A stretch of 64,000 nt of DNA, from positions 437,794 through 501,793 of the forward strand of contig NZ_KQ947991.1 of NCBI RefSeq assembly GCF_001513975.1, given 5' to 3'. The translations under genes were made by a program, and so were the position numbers. The stretch is from Streptomyces curacoi. Its GTDB lineage: Bacteria; Actinomycetota; Actinomycetes; Streptomycetales; Streptomycetaceae. The notes beneath the pieces are model-generated. The model ran no database searches. It was not told the origin of the DNA and saw only the letters and a program-made list of their open reading frames with translations. This document shows positions 24,559 through 32,704 of the stretch, piece by piece. Every line of letters starts with the position of its first letter. Position 1 is the stretch's first letter.

Positions 24559-25206
24559 CTAGCGGCCGGTCAGCCGCCTGGCGTTTTCCAGGTGCGCGGT
24601 GAGCTGCTTCTGGATGCGCTCGGTCGCCTCGTCCAGCGCCTTGCGGGTACGCCGTCCGCTGCCGTCGCCCGCCTCGAAGGGGTCGCCGAAGACGACGTCG
24701 ACCCGGCTGCGCAGCGGAGGCAGCCCCTTTATCAACCGCCCCCGCTTCTCGGAACTTCCCAGCACCGCGACCGGGACGATCGGTGCCCCGCTGCGCACGG
24801 CGAAGTAGGCGAGCCCGGCGCGCAGCGACGCGAAGTCGCCCTCGCCACGGGAGCCCTCGGGGAAGATCCCGAGGACACCGCCGTTGGACAGCACATCGAG
24901 CGCCCGCGTGATCGCCGTACGGTCCGTGGTGTCACGGTCCACCTTCAGCTGGCCGATCCCGGTGAGGAACGGATCCAGCAGCCCGACGAACGCCTCCTTC
25001 TTGATCAGGAAGTGCGTCGGCCGGGGTGCGACGCCCATGACCATCGGGCCGTCGATGTTGTGGGAGTGATTGACCGCGAAGATCACCGGTCCGGTGGCGG
25101 GCACCTTCCACGCACCCAGCACCCGTGGCCTCCACAGCCCGTACATCAGGCCGACGCCGATGCGCCGCCCGACCTCGGCTCCCCGCGCCGAAGGCAGCTC
25201 GCTCAC
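24559..25206 (-). CDS. plsC: 1-acylglycerol-3-phosphate acyltransferase (PlsC-like)
   Basis: About 215 residues. The acyltransferase HX4D motif is NHSHNID, the glycerol-phosphate motif is FPEGSRG, and VPVAVLGSS closes the core. Length and motifs fit PlsC or a lipid-remodelling paralogue that acylates lysophosphatidate at the membrane. No long TM segment is present. I chose GTG 25206, which overlaps the cmk stop as GTGA, indicating translational coupling; the frame upstream of that is not needed. The order cmk-plsC-der is a standard actinobacterial operon. Confidence 0.88.
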   Translation of the reverse strand: MSELPSARGAEVGRRIGVGLMYGLWRPRVLGAWKVPATGPVIFAVNHSHNIDGPMVMGVAPRPTHFLIKKEAFVGLLDPFLTGIGQLKVDRDTTDRTAITRALDVLSNGGVLGIFPEGSRGEGDFASLRAGLAYFAVRSGAPIVPVAVLGSSEKRGRLIKGLPPLRSRVDVVFGDPFEAGDGSGRRTRKALDEATERIQKQLTAHLENARRLTGR

Positions 25207-25889
25207 TTCCCGGCCCGCTTCTCCTCGACGAGGGTGACGACGCACTCGATGACCTGCGGCAGGGTGAGCTCGGTGGTGTCCACCTCGACCGCGTCATCCG
25301 CCTTGGCGAGCGGCGAGGTCTTACGGCTGGAGTCGGCCGCGTCGCGCTTGATCAGCGCCTCGCGGGTCGCGTTGACGTCGGCGCCCTTCAGCTCGCCGCT
25401 GCGGCGGGCGGCGCGGGCCTCCGGCGAGGCGGTGAGGAAGATCTTCAGGTCGGCGTCGGGCAGCACGGTCGTCCCGATGTCCCGGCCCTCGACGACCATG
25501 CCGACCTCCGCGGAGGCCGCCAGGGAGCGCTGCAGCTCGGTGATCCGCGCACGGACCTCCGGTACGGCACTCACCGCGCTGACCTTGGAGGTGACCTCCT
25601 GGGTGCGGATGGGGCCGGACACGTCGGTGCCGTCGACGTTGATCGTCGGGTTGCCCGGGTCGGTGCCGGAGACGATCTCGGGCTTGCCGGCCACGGCGGC
25701 GATCGCGGACGGGTCCTCGATGTCGATGCCGTTGGTCACCATCCACCAGGTGATGGCCCGGTACTGGGCGCCGGTGTCGAGGTAGCTCAGCCCGAGCTGC
25801 GCGGCGACGGCCTTCGACGTGCTCGACTTGCCCGTGCCGGAGGGGCCGTCGATGGCGACAATCACGGGCTTGGCGGCACCGTTTTCCAC
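25203..25889 (-). CDS. cmk: Cytidylate kinase
   Basis: About 228 residues. The P-loop is GPSGTGKSST at the N terminus, followed by YLDTGAQYRAITWWM (NMP binding) and the Lid region with VVEGRDIGTTVLPDA. It phosphorylates CMP and dCMP to the diphosphates. Residues TEELTLPQVIE-like near the C terminus complete the fold. GTG 25889 gives the canonical length; AGGAAGG lies 11 bases upstream. An upstream ATG at 25949 adds 20 residues of poor resemblance. It is followed by plsC in a GTGA overlap, then der. Confidence 0.95.
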   Translation of the reverse strand: MENGAAKPVIVAIDGPSGTGKSSTSKAVAAQLGLSYLDTGAQYRAITWWMVTNGIDIEDPSAIAAVAGKPEIVSGTDPGNPTINVDGTDVSGPIRTQEVTSKVSAVSAVPEVRARITELQRSLAASAEVGMVVEGRDIGTTVLPDADLKIFLTASPEARAARRSGELKGADVNATREALIKRDAADSSRKTSPLAKADDAVEVDTTELTLPQVIECVVTLVEEKRAGK

Positions 25890-26012
25890 GGGGGGACACC
25901 TTCCTGGTGCGGTGTGGCGGGAGTGGCGGGGCGCGAACGTGCCCCGCACAAGGTTACTGGGTACGCGTCACTCGTCCGGCCGCGCACTGACGAGGCCCGT
26001 TCAGGGCCGAAG

Positions 26013-26100
26013 CGGGGGTCTGGGGGCCGCAGGCCCCCAGGGGCCGGGGTCGAAGGGGCGGAGCCCCTGGAGGACGGGAAGGGTAGGGGCGGCGGGGGCG
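26013..26100. repeat. Streptomyces intergenic palindrome cluster between tyrA and cmk
   Basis: Two perfect hairpins lie in tandem. The first is CTGGGGGCC/GGCCCCCAG with loop GCA (26020-26040); the second is AGGGGC/GCCCCT with loop GGA (26054-26068). They are followed by a GACGGGAAGGGTAGGGGCGG block. This is a recurrent type of intergenic sequence in Streptomyces. It may terminate tyrA transcription, whose stop is 10 bases away. Confidence 0.65.
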
Positions 26101-26110
26101 CGAAAACCCG

Positions 26111-27196
26111 CTACTGCCGAATCGCCCAGCCCCGCTCCCGCAACGCCGCCGACAGCACCGGGGCCGCCTTCGGCTCCACCATCAACTGCACCAGACCCGC
26201 CTGCTGCCCCGTCGCATGCTCGATCCGCACGTCCTCGATGTTGACCCCGGCCCGCCCCGCATCCGCGAAGATCCGGGCCAGCTGCCCCGGCTGGTCGTCG
26301 ATCAGCACCGCCACGACCTCGTACACCCGAGGAGCGGCCCCGTGCTTACCGGGCACCCGCACCTGCCCCGCGTTCCCCCGCCGCAGCACGTCCTCGATAC
26401 CGGACGTGCCCTCCAGCCGCTTGGCCTCGTCGGCGGACTGCAGCGCGCGCAGCGCCCGTACCGTCTCCTCCATGTCGGCGGCGACGTCCGTGAGCAGGTC
26501 GGCGACGGGCCCCGGGTTCGCGGAGAGGATGTCGATCCACATCCGGGGGTCCGAGGCGGCGATCCGGGTCACGTCGCGGATGCCCTGACCGCACAGCCGT
26601 ACGGACGCCTCGTCGGCGTTCTCCAGCCGCGCGGCGACCATGCTGGACACCAGCTGGGGCATGTGGGACACCAGGGCGACCGCGCGGTCGTGGGCGTCGG
26701 CGTCCATCACCACCGGCACGGCACGGCAGTGCGAGACCAGCTCCAGGGCGAGGTTCAGCACCTCGGTGTCGGTGTCCCGGGTCGGCGTCAGCACCCAGGG
26801 CCGGCCCTCGAAGAGGTCGCCGGTCGCGGCCAGCGGGCCGGACTTCTCACGGCCCGCCATGGGATGCGTACCGATGTACGCGGACAGATCCAGCCCCAGC
26901 GCCTCCAGCTCCCGCCGCGGCCCGCCCTTGACGCTGGCCACGTCGAGGTAGCCGCGGGCCACGCCCCGCCGCATGGCGTCGGCGAGCACCCCGGCCACGT
27001 GCGCGGGCGGGGCGGCGACGATCGCGAGGTCCACGGGCCCCTCGGGCGCCTCGTCCGTGCCGGCGCCGAGCGCGGCGGCCGTACGGGCCTGCTCGGGGTC
27101 GTGGTCGGCGAGATGGACGACGACACCGCGCTGGGACAGGGCGAGGGCGGCGGACGTACCGATGAGGCCGGTGCCGATGACGAGTGCGGTTCTCAC
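26111..27196 (-). CDS. tyrA: Prephenate dehydrogenase with ACT domain
   Basis: 361 residues. A Rossmann nucleotide-binding segment (VIGTGLIGTSAALAL) starts the protein. THPMAGREKSGP contains the catalytic His and Arg of prephenate dehydrogenases. A helical dimerisation domain follows, then a C-terminal ACT domain (about 285-361; VYEVVAVLIDDQPGQLARIF) that usually senses tyrosine. It converts prephenate to 4-hydroxyphenylpyruvate in tyrosine synthesis. The GTG at 27196 overlaps the stop of aroH (GTGA), so the two shikimate-branch enzymes are coupled. Confidence 0.95.
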   Translation of the reverse strand: MRTALVIGTGLIGTSAALALSQRGVVVHLADHDPEQARTAAALGAGTDEAPEGPVDLAIVAAPPAHVAGVLADAMRRGVARGYLDVASVKGGPRRELEALGLDLSAYIGTHPMAGREKSGPLAATGDLFEGRPWVLTPTRDTDTEVLNLALELVSHCRAVPVVMDADAHDRAVALVSHMPQLVSSMVAARLENADEASVRLCGQGIRDVTRIAASDPRMWIDILSANPGPVADLLTDVAADMEETVRALRALQSADEAKRLEGTSGIEDVLRRGNAGQVRVPGKHGAAPRVYEVVAVLIDDQPGQLARIFADAGRAGVNIEDVRIEHATGQQAGLVQLMVEPKAAPVLSAALRERGWAIRQ

Positions 27197-27555
27197 TGGG
27201 CGATGTCCTTGCGCAGGGCGGCCGCGGCGCCGAGGTAGACGTGCGCGATGTCGGCACGGGACTTGTCGGACTCGATGTGGGCGAGGACACGCACGACCCG
27301 GGGCATGGCGCCCTCGATGTCCAGTTCCTGGGCGCAGATCAGCGGGACGTCGACGATGCCGAGCTTGCGGGCGGCGGCCGCCGGGAAGTCGCTGTGCAGA
27401 TCGGGCGTGGCCGTGAACCAGATGCTGATCAGGTCGTCCGCGGTCAGGCCGTTGCGCTCCAGGATCGCGCTGAGCAGGGCACCGACCTGCTCGTCCATGT
27501 GGCCGGCCTCGTCCCGCTCCAGTTGGACGGCCCCCCGGACCGCTCGTACCGCCAC
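27193..27555 (-). CDS. aroH: Chorismate mutase, AroH type
   Basis: 120 residues, the normal size of the trimeric AroH-type chorismate mutase. VRAVRGAVQLERDEAGHMDE opens the fold with the active-site Arg, and DDLISIWFTATPDLHSDFPA carries the next conserved block. It converts chorismate to prephenate, the substrate of the coupled tyrA product. GTG 27555 is the start; nothing upstream in frame is conserved. The overlap with tyrA ensures both are translated together. Confidence 0.93.
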   Translation of the reverse strand: MAVRAVRGAVQLERDEAGHMDEQVGALLSAILERNGLTADDLISIWFTATPDLHSDFPAAAARKLGIVDVPLICAQELDIEGAMPRVVRVLAHIESDKSRADIAHVYLGAAAALRKDIAQ

Positions 27556-27792
27556 GGCGCTGCTCCTTGCTGACGTACGGATCGCTCTTCGCGTGTCCAG
27601 CCTAGTCAGCCCGGGTGCGGCAGGCGTATGTCGCCCGCCCGCTGAGACGGCGGGCGGGTACCGCCCCCGCGACTGCTGCCGGGTGCCGCCCCACCGCAGC
27701 CCCCACCCCCCGCGAACGCCTCCGTGCGCCTCTGGACGCCGGGGCACGGGTCGGCTCTCATGGGCGGGGAAGCCCGCCTCGGGGGAGGCCAC

Positions 27793-28470
27793 ATGAAGCG
27801 TCCCGGACCCTTGCTCAACCTGCTCGCGGGACTGTTGGTCGGCGCGTTCATGCTGTCGCTCAACACGACGGCGGGGACGAGGAGCACCTCCTCCTCGGCC
27901 GCTCAGCCGGCCGACACCACGAGGGAGTCACCGGCGGCAACGGCCGCACCGGCCCCCACCCAGGCGACTTCGTCACCGTCCCCGTCACCGTCGAAGATCC
28001 CGGTTCCCGATGCCAGGTACACCGGCCGCACCGACGACGACACCTCTGCCGTCGCCCTCACCCTGCGCGACGGCAGGGCGCTCGCGTACTTCTGCGACGG
28101 CCGCGCCAAGGAGTCGTGGCTCAGGGGTCCGGTGGACGACGACGGGACCATGCGGCTCACCGGCAAGGACGGCTCCGTACTGAACGGCGCCCTCAAGGAC
28201 GGCAGGCGGATCCGCGGCACGGTCGACATCGGCGGCGGGCACCACGCGTTCACCGCCGACCAGGCGGAGAAGCCGGCGGGCCCGTACCGGGCCACCGCCA
28301 CCGTGCGCGACGCGAGGGTCGACGGCGGCTGGATCGTGCTGCCGGGCGGCTGGCAGGTCGGCGTCCTCACCCGCGACGGCGAGCCCGCGCCCGCCCCGCG
28401 GATCGACCCGGAGACCGGCGCGGTGACGGTCGACGGACAGCGGCTCACGGCCCGTCCCGCCGCCCCCTGA
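27793..28470 (+). CDS. Secreted or membrane-anchored hypothetical protein
   Basis: About 225 residues. An N-terminal hydrophobic segment (PLLNLLAGLLVGAFMLSL) without a lipobox Cys anchors or exports the protein. A Ser/Thr/Pro-rich linker of about 50 residues follows. The domain from about 72 on is all beta (YTGRTDDDTSAVALTLRDGR, VRDARVDGGWIVLPGGWQVG). I recognise no family. The ATG has GGGGGAGG six bases upstream. It begins a run of three + strand genes with DUF6529 and a Rieske lipoprotein, with 36 bases to the next gene, so the three probably form one operon. Confidence 0.7.
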   Translation: MKRPGPLLNLLAGLLVGAFMLSLNTTAGTRSTSSSAAQPADTTRESPAATAAPAPTQATSSPSPSPSKIPVPDARYTGRTDDDTSAVALTLRDGRALAYFCDGRAKESWLRGPVDDDGTMRLTGKDGSVLNGALKDGRRIRGTVDIGGGHHAFTADQAEKPAGPYRATATVRDARVDGGWIVLPGGWQVGVLTRDGEPAPAPRIDPETGAVTVDGQRLTARPAAP

Positions 28471-28506
28471 CCCCCTCCTCGATCCCTCTCCTGCTGGGAG
28501 TCGATC

Positions 28507-29091
28507 ATGACCGTCGACCCGAACGCCGCCACCCAGGGCTTCGCGTCCCCGCCGCCCGGCCACCGCCGCCCGCACCCCGCGCGCTATCTGGTCCCCGCGC
28601 TGGTCGCCGGGGCGGTCGCGGTGGCCCTGGGGGTGTACGGCAAGGTCCACGACCCGGCCGGGACGGCCTTCAACCTCGCCGGGTTCAGCAGCTCGGGCGC
28701 GGTGAAGTCCTGGCTGGCGACGGTGGCGGTGTTCTTCGCGCTGGTCCAGCTGGTCTCGGCGCTGATGCTGTACGGCAGGCTGCCGGGGCCGGCCTGGTCG
28801 TCCGTGCTGCACCGCTGGTCGGGTCGCGCGGCGTTCCTGGTCTCGGTCCCCGTGGCGGTGCACTGCCTGTACGCGCTGGGCTACCAGACATACGAAACGC
28901 GCGTTTTCTGGCACTCTCTCCTGGGTTGCTTCTTCTTCGGTGCTTTCAGTGCAAAGATGCTGTTGCTCCGCTCGGAGCGACTTCCCGGCTGGCTGCTGCC
29001 GATCGTCGGCGGGCTGGTCCTCACCGCTCTCACGATCATCTGGCTGACCTCCGCCCTCTGGTTCTTCCGCACCTTCGGAGTGACGACATGA
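28507..29091 (+). CDS. DUF6529 four-to-five-TM membrane protein
   Basis: 194 residues with about five hydrophobic helices (YLVPALVAGAVAVALGVYG, WLATVAVFFALVQLVSALML, AAFLVSVPVAVHCLYALG, LLGCFFFGAFSAKMLLL, LLPIVGGLVLTALTIIWL). His residues at SVLHRWSG, VPVAVHCLYA and VFWHSLLG could ligate heme, as in ferric-reductase-like domains. The gene overlaps the Rieske protein start by ATGA. A membrane redox partner for that protein is a fair inference. The DUF6529 name is from recollection of the family, not a computed hit. Confidence 0.7.
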   Translation: MTVDPNAATQGFASPPPGHRRPHPARYLVPALVAGAVAVALGVYGKVHDPAGTAFNLAGFSSSGAVKSWLATVAVFFALVQLVSALMLYGRLPGPAWSSVLHRWSGRAAFLVSVPVAVHCLYALGYQTYETRVFWHSLLGCFFFGAFSAKMLLLRSERLPGWLLPIVGGLVLTALTIIWLTSALWFFRTFGVTT

Positions 29092-29507
29092 CCCACCGTC
29101 CGACGCGGCGCACGATCCTCATCGCGACGGGCGCGGCGGCGCTCGTCGCGGGCTGCGGCGAGTACGACGACAACGGCGACACGTCCTCGGACACCACCCC
29201 CGGCGAGGACGCCTCCCCCGGCCGGCAGCTGGCCACCACGGGCGAGATCCCGGTGGGCGGCGGCAAGATCTTCAGGGACGAGGAGGTGGTGGTGACCCAG
29301 CCGAAGGACGGCGAGTTCAAGGCCTTCTCCGCCATCTGCACCCATCAGCGGTGCACGGTCGCCACGGTCGCCGACGGCACGATCAACTGCACGTGCCACG
29401 GCAGCAAGTTCAACATCGGGGACGGTTCGGTGGCCAACCCGCCGGCGACGAGGCCGCTGCCCGAGAAGAAGATCACCGTGGCCGGGAATTCGATCCGCCT
29501 GGCGTGA
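29088..29507 (+). CDS. Tat-exported Rieske [2Fe-2S] lipoprotein
   Basis: 139 residues. The N terminus RPTRRTILIATGAAALVAGC combines a twin-Arg motif and a lipobox (VAGC), pointing to Tat export and lipid anchoring after cofactor insertion. The Rieske domain has CTHQRC (first Cys-His pair) and CTCHGSKF (second pair), so the cluster should be complete. Such small Rieske lipoproteins pass electrons at the outer face of the membrane. It is coupled to DUF6529 by ATGA and separated from the nucleotidyltransferase gene by 22 bases. Confidence 0.87.
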   Translation: MTHRPTRRTILIATGAAALVAGCGEYDDNGDTSSDTTPGEDASPGRQLATTGEIPVGGGKIFRDEEVVVTQPKDGEFKAFSAICTHQRCTVATVADGTINCTCHGSKFNIGDGSVANPPATRPLPEKKITVAGNSIRLA

Positions 29508-29529
29508 TCCGCCGCGTACGCTCCGGGGC

Positions 29530-30273
29530 ATGCATCCCGAGACCCTGGTACGCGACCACACGATCTACGCCTGTGTGATGGGCTCGCGCGCCTTCGGTCT
29601 CAGGACAGACGGCAGCGACACCGACCGCCGGGGCGTGTTCCTCGCTCCCACTCCCCTGTTCTGGCGCTTCGACAAGCCCCCGACGCACGTCGACGGCCCG
29701 CTGCCGGAGCAGTTCAGCTGGGAACTGGAGCGCTTCTGCGAGCTGGCCCTGCGCGCCAACCCGAACATCCTGGAGTGCCTCCACTCCCCGCTCGTGGAGT
29801 ACGTCGACGACACGGGCCGCGAGCTCCTCGCCCTGCGCGAGGCCTTCCTGTCCCGCCAGGCCCATGAGACGTTCACGCGCTACGTGCTGGGCCAGCGCAA
29901 GAAGCTGGAAGCCGACATACGCGTGCACGGCGCCCCGCGCTGGAAACACGCGATGCACCTGCTCCGCCTCCTGGCGAGCGCCCGCGACCTGCTGCGCACC
30001 GGCCGCCTGACGATCGACGTGGGCGACCGGCGAGAGCCACTGCTGGCGGTCAAGCGCGGTGAGGTCCCGTGGACGCAGGTCGAGTCCCGGATGGTCCGTC
30101 TGGCGAGGGAGGCGGAGGAGGCCGCCCACCGCAGCCCGCTCCCGGCCGAGCCGGACCGTCGCCGCGTGGAGGACTTCCTGATCCGCGCCCGCCGTGCGTC
30201 AGCCCTCCAGCCGGGTCCGTACGACGAAGGCGTGCAGGGCGTCGTAGGCGCTCGGAGCGTCGGGCAGCGCTGA
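29530..30273 (+). CDS. YcgL-like predicted nucleotidyltransferase
   Basis: 247 residues. The nucleotidyltransferase-fold motif is MGSRAFGLRTDGSDTDRRG, with Gly18-Ser19 and the metal-binding Asp30 and Asp32. The C-terminal two thirds are alpha-helical (RYVLGQRKKLEADIRVHGAP, HAMHLLRLLASARDLLRTGR), as in COG3541/YcgL proteins. The substrate is unknown. The family may transfer NMP groups to RNA, protein or a metabolite. The last 75 bases overlap the convergent second member of the same family. It is not obviously a toxin-antitoxin pair, since no short partner is present. Confidence 0.72.
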   Translation: MHPETLVRDHTIYACVMGSRAFGLRTDGSDTDRRGVFLAPTPLFWRFDKPPTHVDGPLPEQFSWELERFCELALRANPNILECLHSPLVEYVDDTGRELLALREAFLSRQAHETFTRYVLGQRKKLEADIRVHGAPRWKHAMHLLRLLASARDLLRTGRLTIDVGDRREPLLAVKRGEVPWTQVESRMVRLAREAEEAAHRSPLPAEPDRRRVEDFLIRARRASALQPGPYDEGVQGVVGARSVGQR

Positions 30274-30948
30274 AGCGGCCTGCGCCTCGTCCAGCACTTC
30301 GTGCAGCCGCTCGACGTCGGCCTGCACGCGCGCGTGGTCGACGTCGGCGGCTCCGTGCTCCTGCTCCGCCTTGGCCGCGATCAGCTCCGGCAGACAGGCG
30401 GGGGCGTCGACCTCCCCGATCAGCGTGGGCAGATGTGCCTGCACCTCACCGCTGCGCATCAGATGGACGCCGGTGAGCAGCGCACGGAAGGTGTAGAGCA
30501 GCGGCTTGAGCTCGCCGGTCTTCTCGAACAGCCGCCACTGGGTGGTCGCGAACCCGCGGTAGTGATGGGCGTGGTGGCTGGTGAGGACGCCCGGCGCCAG
30601 CTCGGCCAGCTCCCGGTGGGCGTCCGTGGTGTGCACGACGAGCGGCGAGAGCAGTTGTTCCAGCACATAGCCGTTGCGGCGCAGCATCAGCCGTACGAAC
30701 TTGCGCAGGTCGTGCGTGACCAGGTCCATCTCGACGCCGTCCCGGTCCCACATCCGCGACCGCGTCTCGTCCGGCTCCCGCAGCCCGACGAGGTCGGCGG
30801 CCGGCAGCAGGTGCACACCACGCAGGTCCACGTCGGAGTCCCGCGACGGGAAGCCGTACAGGTGCGCGCCGGAGACGGTCGCGAACAGCACCGGGTCGGG
30901 CTGTTCGGCGACGACGGGCGTGAGGTCGATGTCCAGGGCGTCGATCAT
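30199..30948 (-). CDS. YcgL-like predicted nucleotidyltransferase, operon member
   Basis: 249 residues, distantly related to the convergent neighbour: VSGAHLYGFPSRDSDVDLRG has Ser26-Gly27 and Asp37/Asp39/Asp41, and FVRLMLRRNGYVLEQLLSPL and HHYRGFATTQWRLFEKTGEL complete the helical part. It follows the ADP-ribosylglycohydrolase gene by three bases, so it is the third gene of the NrtR-controlled operon. The link to NAD/ADP-ribose metabolism comes from that context only. A role in reversible nucleotidylylation or ADP-ribose chemistry is inference. Confidence 0.75.
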   Translation of the reverse strand: MIDALDIDLTPVVAEQPDPVLFATVSGAHLYGFPSRDSDVDLRGVHLLPAADLVGLREPDETRSRMWDRDGVEMDLVTHDLRKFVRLMLRRNGYVLEQLLSPLVVHTTDAHRELAELAPGVLTSHHAHHYRGFATTQWRLFEKTGELKPLLYTFRALLTGVHLMRSGEVQAHLPTLIGEVDAPACLPELIAAKAEQEHGAADVDHARVQADVERLHEVLDEAQAASALPDAPSAYDALHAFVVRTRLEG

Positions 30949-30951
30949 CCG

Positions 30952-31974
30952 TCAAGCGTCCCAGAGCGCTCCGAGGGTCAGCAGATCACCCCGGTACTCG
31001 ATCCGGTCCGCCCACTCGGTCGGCCAGGCGTCGGCCCCCAGCCAGGCGCCCGCGAACGCGCCCGCCAGGCACGCGATCGAGTCCGAGTCACCGGCGGTGC
31101 AGGCGGCCCGGCGCAGGGCCGTCAGCGGCTCGTCCACGAACCACAGGAAGCACAGCAGAGCGGTGGCCAGGGCCTCTTCGGCGATCCAGCCATCGCCGGT
31201 GGCCAGGCACGGGTCGGTCTCGGGCGAGACGGCGCGCACGGCCTCCTGGAGGCGGTCCAGGACCCCCAGGCACTCGTCCCAGCCGCGCGCGATGAAGTGC
31301 TCGGGCGTGGGGTCCTGGCTGCGGGTCCACAGGTCGCCGAGCCAGCGGTCGTGGTAGCGGGTGCGGTTGGCGTGGGCGTACGCGCGCAGGAGGTCGACCA
31401 GTCCGGCCGGCTCGACGCCCTGCGCGAGGAGGCGTACGGCGTGGGCGGTCAGGTCGGACGCGGCGAGTGCCGTGGGATGCCCGTGGGTGAGGGCGGACTG
31501 CAACTGGGCGGCGCCCGCGCGCTGTTCGTCGCTCAGGCCGGGGACGAGCCCGATCGGCGCCACGCGCATGTTGGCTCCGCAGCCCTTGGAGCCGATCTGG
31601 CTGGCGTCCTGCCACGACCGGCCCTCGTCCTTGAGCAGATTGCAGGCGACCAGGCACGTCCGGCCGGGGGCGCGGTTGTTCTCCGGTGACTGGTACCAGT
31701 CCACGAACTCCTCCCGCACCGGCCGCTCAAGCCGCTTGGGCGCGAGCAGCCCCCGGTCCATGGCCGTCCGCAGCCCCTTCCCCAGCGCCAGCGTCATCTG
31801 TGTGTCGTCGGTGACGATCGCCGGCGTCGGCAGCTCCATCTCGCGCCACGGCCCGCACTTGGCGACGATCGACGGCACGTCGTTGAACTCGGTCGGGAAG
31901 CCGAGCGCGTCCCCGAGCGCGAGGCCGAGCAGGGAGCCGGTGGCGGCGCGCTTGCGAACGGTGGTCGTGGTCAT
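30952..31974 (-). CDS. ADP-ribosylglycohydrolase (DraG/ARH type)
   Basis: 340 residues. Metal-binding residues are TDDT (55-58) and the DSD of AGDSDSIACLAG (296-298), both diagnostic of the ADP-ribosylglycohydrolase family. GLALGDALGFPTEF opens the fold. The enzyme should release ADP-ribose from modified proteins or small molecules. The ATG at 31974 overlaps the nrtR stop as ATGA. The gene is second in an operon of NrtR, glycohydrolase and nucleotidyltransferase, which ties it to NAD or ADP-ribose homeostasis. It could instead act on a specific modified protein such as a DNA-repair factor or RNA. Confidence 0.87.
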   Translation of the reverse strand: MTTTTVRKRAATGSLLGLALGDALGFPTEFNDVPSIVAKCGPWREMELPTPAIVTDDTQMTLALGKGLRTAMDRGLLAPKRLERPVREEFVDWYQSPENNRAPGRTCLVACNLLKDEGRSWQDASQIGSKGCGANMRVAPIGLVPGLSDEQRAGAAQLQSALTHGHPTALAASDLTAHAVRLLAQGVEPAGLVDLLRAYAHANRTRYHDRWLGDLWTRSQDPTPEHFIARGWDECLGVLDRLQEAVRAVSPETDPCLATGDGWIAEEALATALLCFLWFVDEPLTALRRAACTAGDSDSIACLAGAFAGAWLGADAWPTEWADRIEYRGDLLTLGALWDA

Positions 31975-32687
31975 GCGGGACGTCCTTCCGAGGTCGGCCG
32001 GAGCAGGGGCGGACGGAGGGTGGTGGCGGCGCCCGCGCGGTACAGCGTGGCCGGTTTGCCGCGCCCGCCGGTGAGCCGGGCGGCGCCGGGCACGGGTTCG
32101 ACGAAGCCGGGTGTGGCGAGGACCTTGCGGCGGAAGTTGGGCCGGTCGAGGGCGGTGCCCCACACCGTCTCGTAGACCTGTTGCAGCTCGCCGAGCGTGA
32201 ACTCGGGCGGGCAGAAGGCGGTGGCGAGACAGGTGTGCTCGAGCTGGGCGCCGACGCGTTCATGAGCGTCGGCCAGGATGCGGTCGTGGTCGAAGGCGAG
32301 CGGCCCCGCGGTGTCGTACGGCACCCAGCGCGCCTGCGCGGCGTCGCTGCCGCCGTGCGGTTCGGGCGGATGGGGCAGCAGCGCGGTGAAGGCTACCGTC
32401 ACGACCCGCATCCGGGGGTCGCGGTCGGGCTCGCTGTAGGTCCGCAGCTGCTCCAGGTGCAGCCCGGAGACGTCCGACAGGCCGGTCTCCTCGGCGAGTT
32501 CACGCCGGGCCGCCGTCTCCGCCGACTCGTCCGGCTGGACGAAGCCGCCGGGCAGCGCCCAGTGCCCCTGGTACGGCTCCTGCCCGCGCTCCACGAGCAG
32601 GACGTGCAGGACGCCGTCGAGGATCGTGAGGACGGCGAGGTCGGCGGTGACGGCGAATGGTTCGTGGGCGTACTTGTCGTACTCCAT
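31971..32687 (-). CDS. nrtR: NrtR-type NUDIX-winged-helix regulator
   Basis: 238 residues. Residues about 10-150 form a NUDIX domain whose box (GGFVQPDESAETAARRELAE then ETGL, about 47-70) is complete, so it may bind or still hydrolyse ADP-ribose. Residues about 160-230 are the winged helix typical of NrtR (FTLGELQQVYETVWG, LDRPNFRRKVLATPGF, GGRGKPATLYR). NrtR proteins sense ADP-ribose and repress NAD-related genes. A 17-bp palindrome (32705-32721) starts 18 bases upstream of the ATG, consistent with autoregulation. The next gene overlaps by ATGA. Confidence 0.88.
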   Translation of the reverse strand: MEYDKYAHEPFAVTADLAVLTILDGVLHVLLVERGQEPYQGHWALPGGFVQPDESAETAARRELAEETGLSDVSGLHLEQLRTYSEPDRDPRMRVVTVAFTALLPHPPEPHGGSDAAQARWVPYDTAGPLAFDHDRILADAHERVGAQLEHTCLATAFCPPEFTLGELQQVYETVWGTALDRPNFRRKVLATPGFVEPVPGAARLTGGRGKPATLYRAGAATTLRPPLLRPTSEGRPA

Positions 32688-32704
32688 GCGAACCCACCCC
32701 CTTA

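Noticed and set aside
29530..30948. The two nucleotidyltransferase genes as a toxin-antitoxin pair
   Set aside because: Both are full-length enzymes with similar folds, convergent rather than in a short operon; no small antitoxin-like partner is present.
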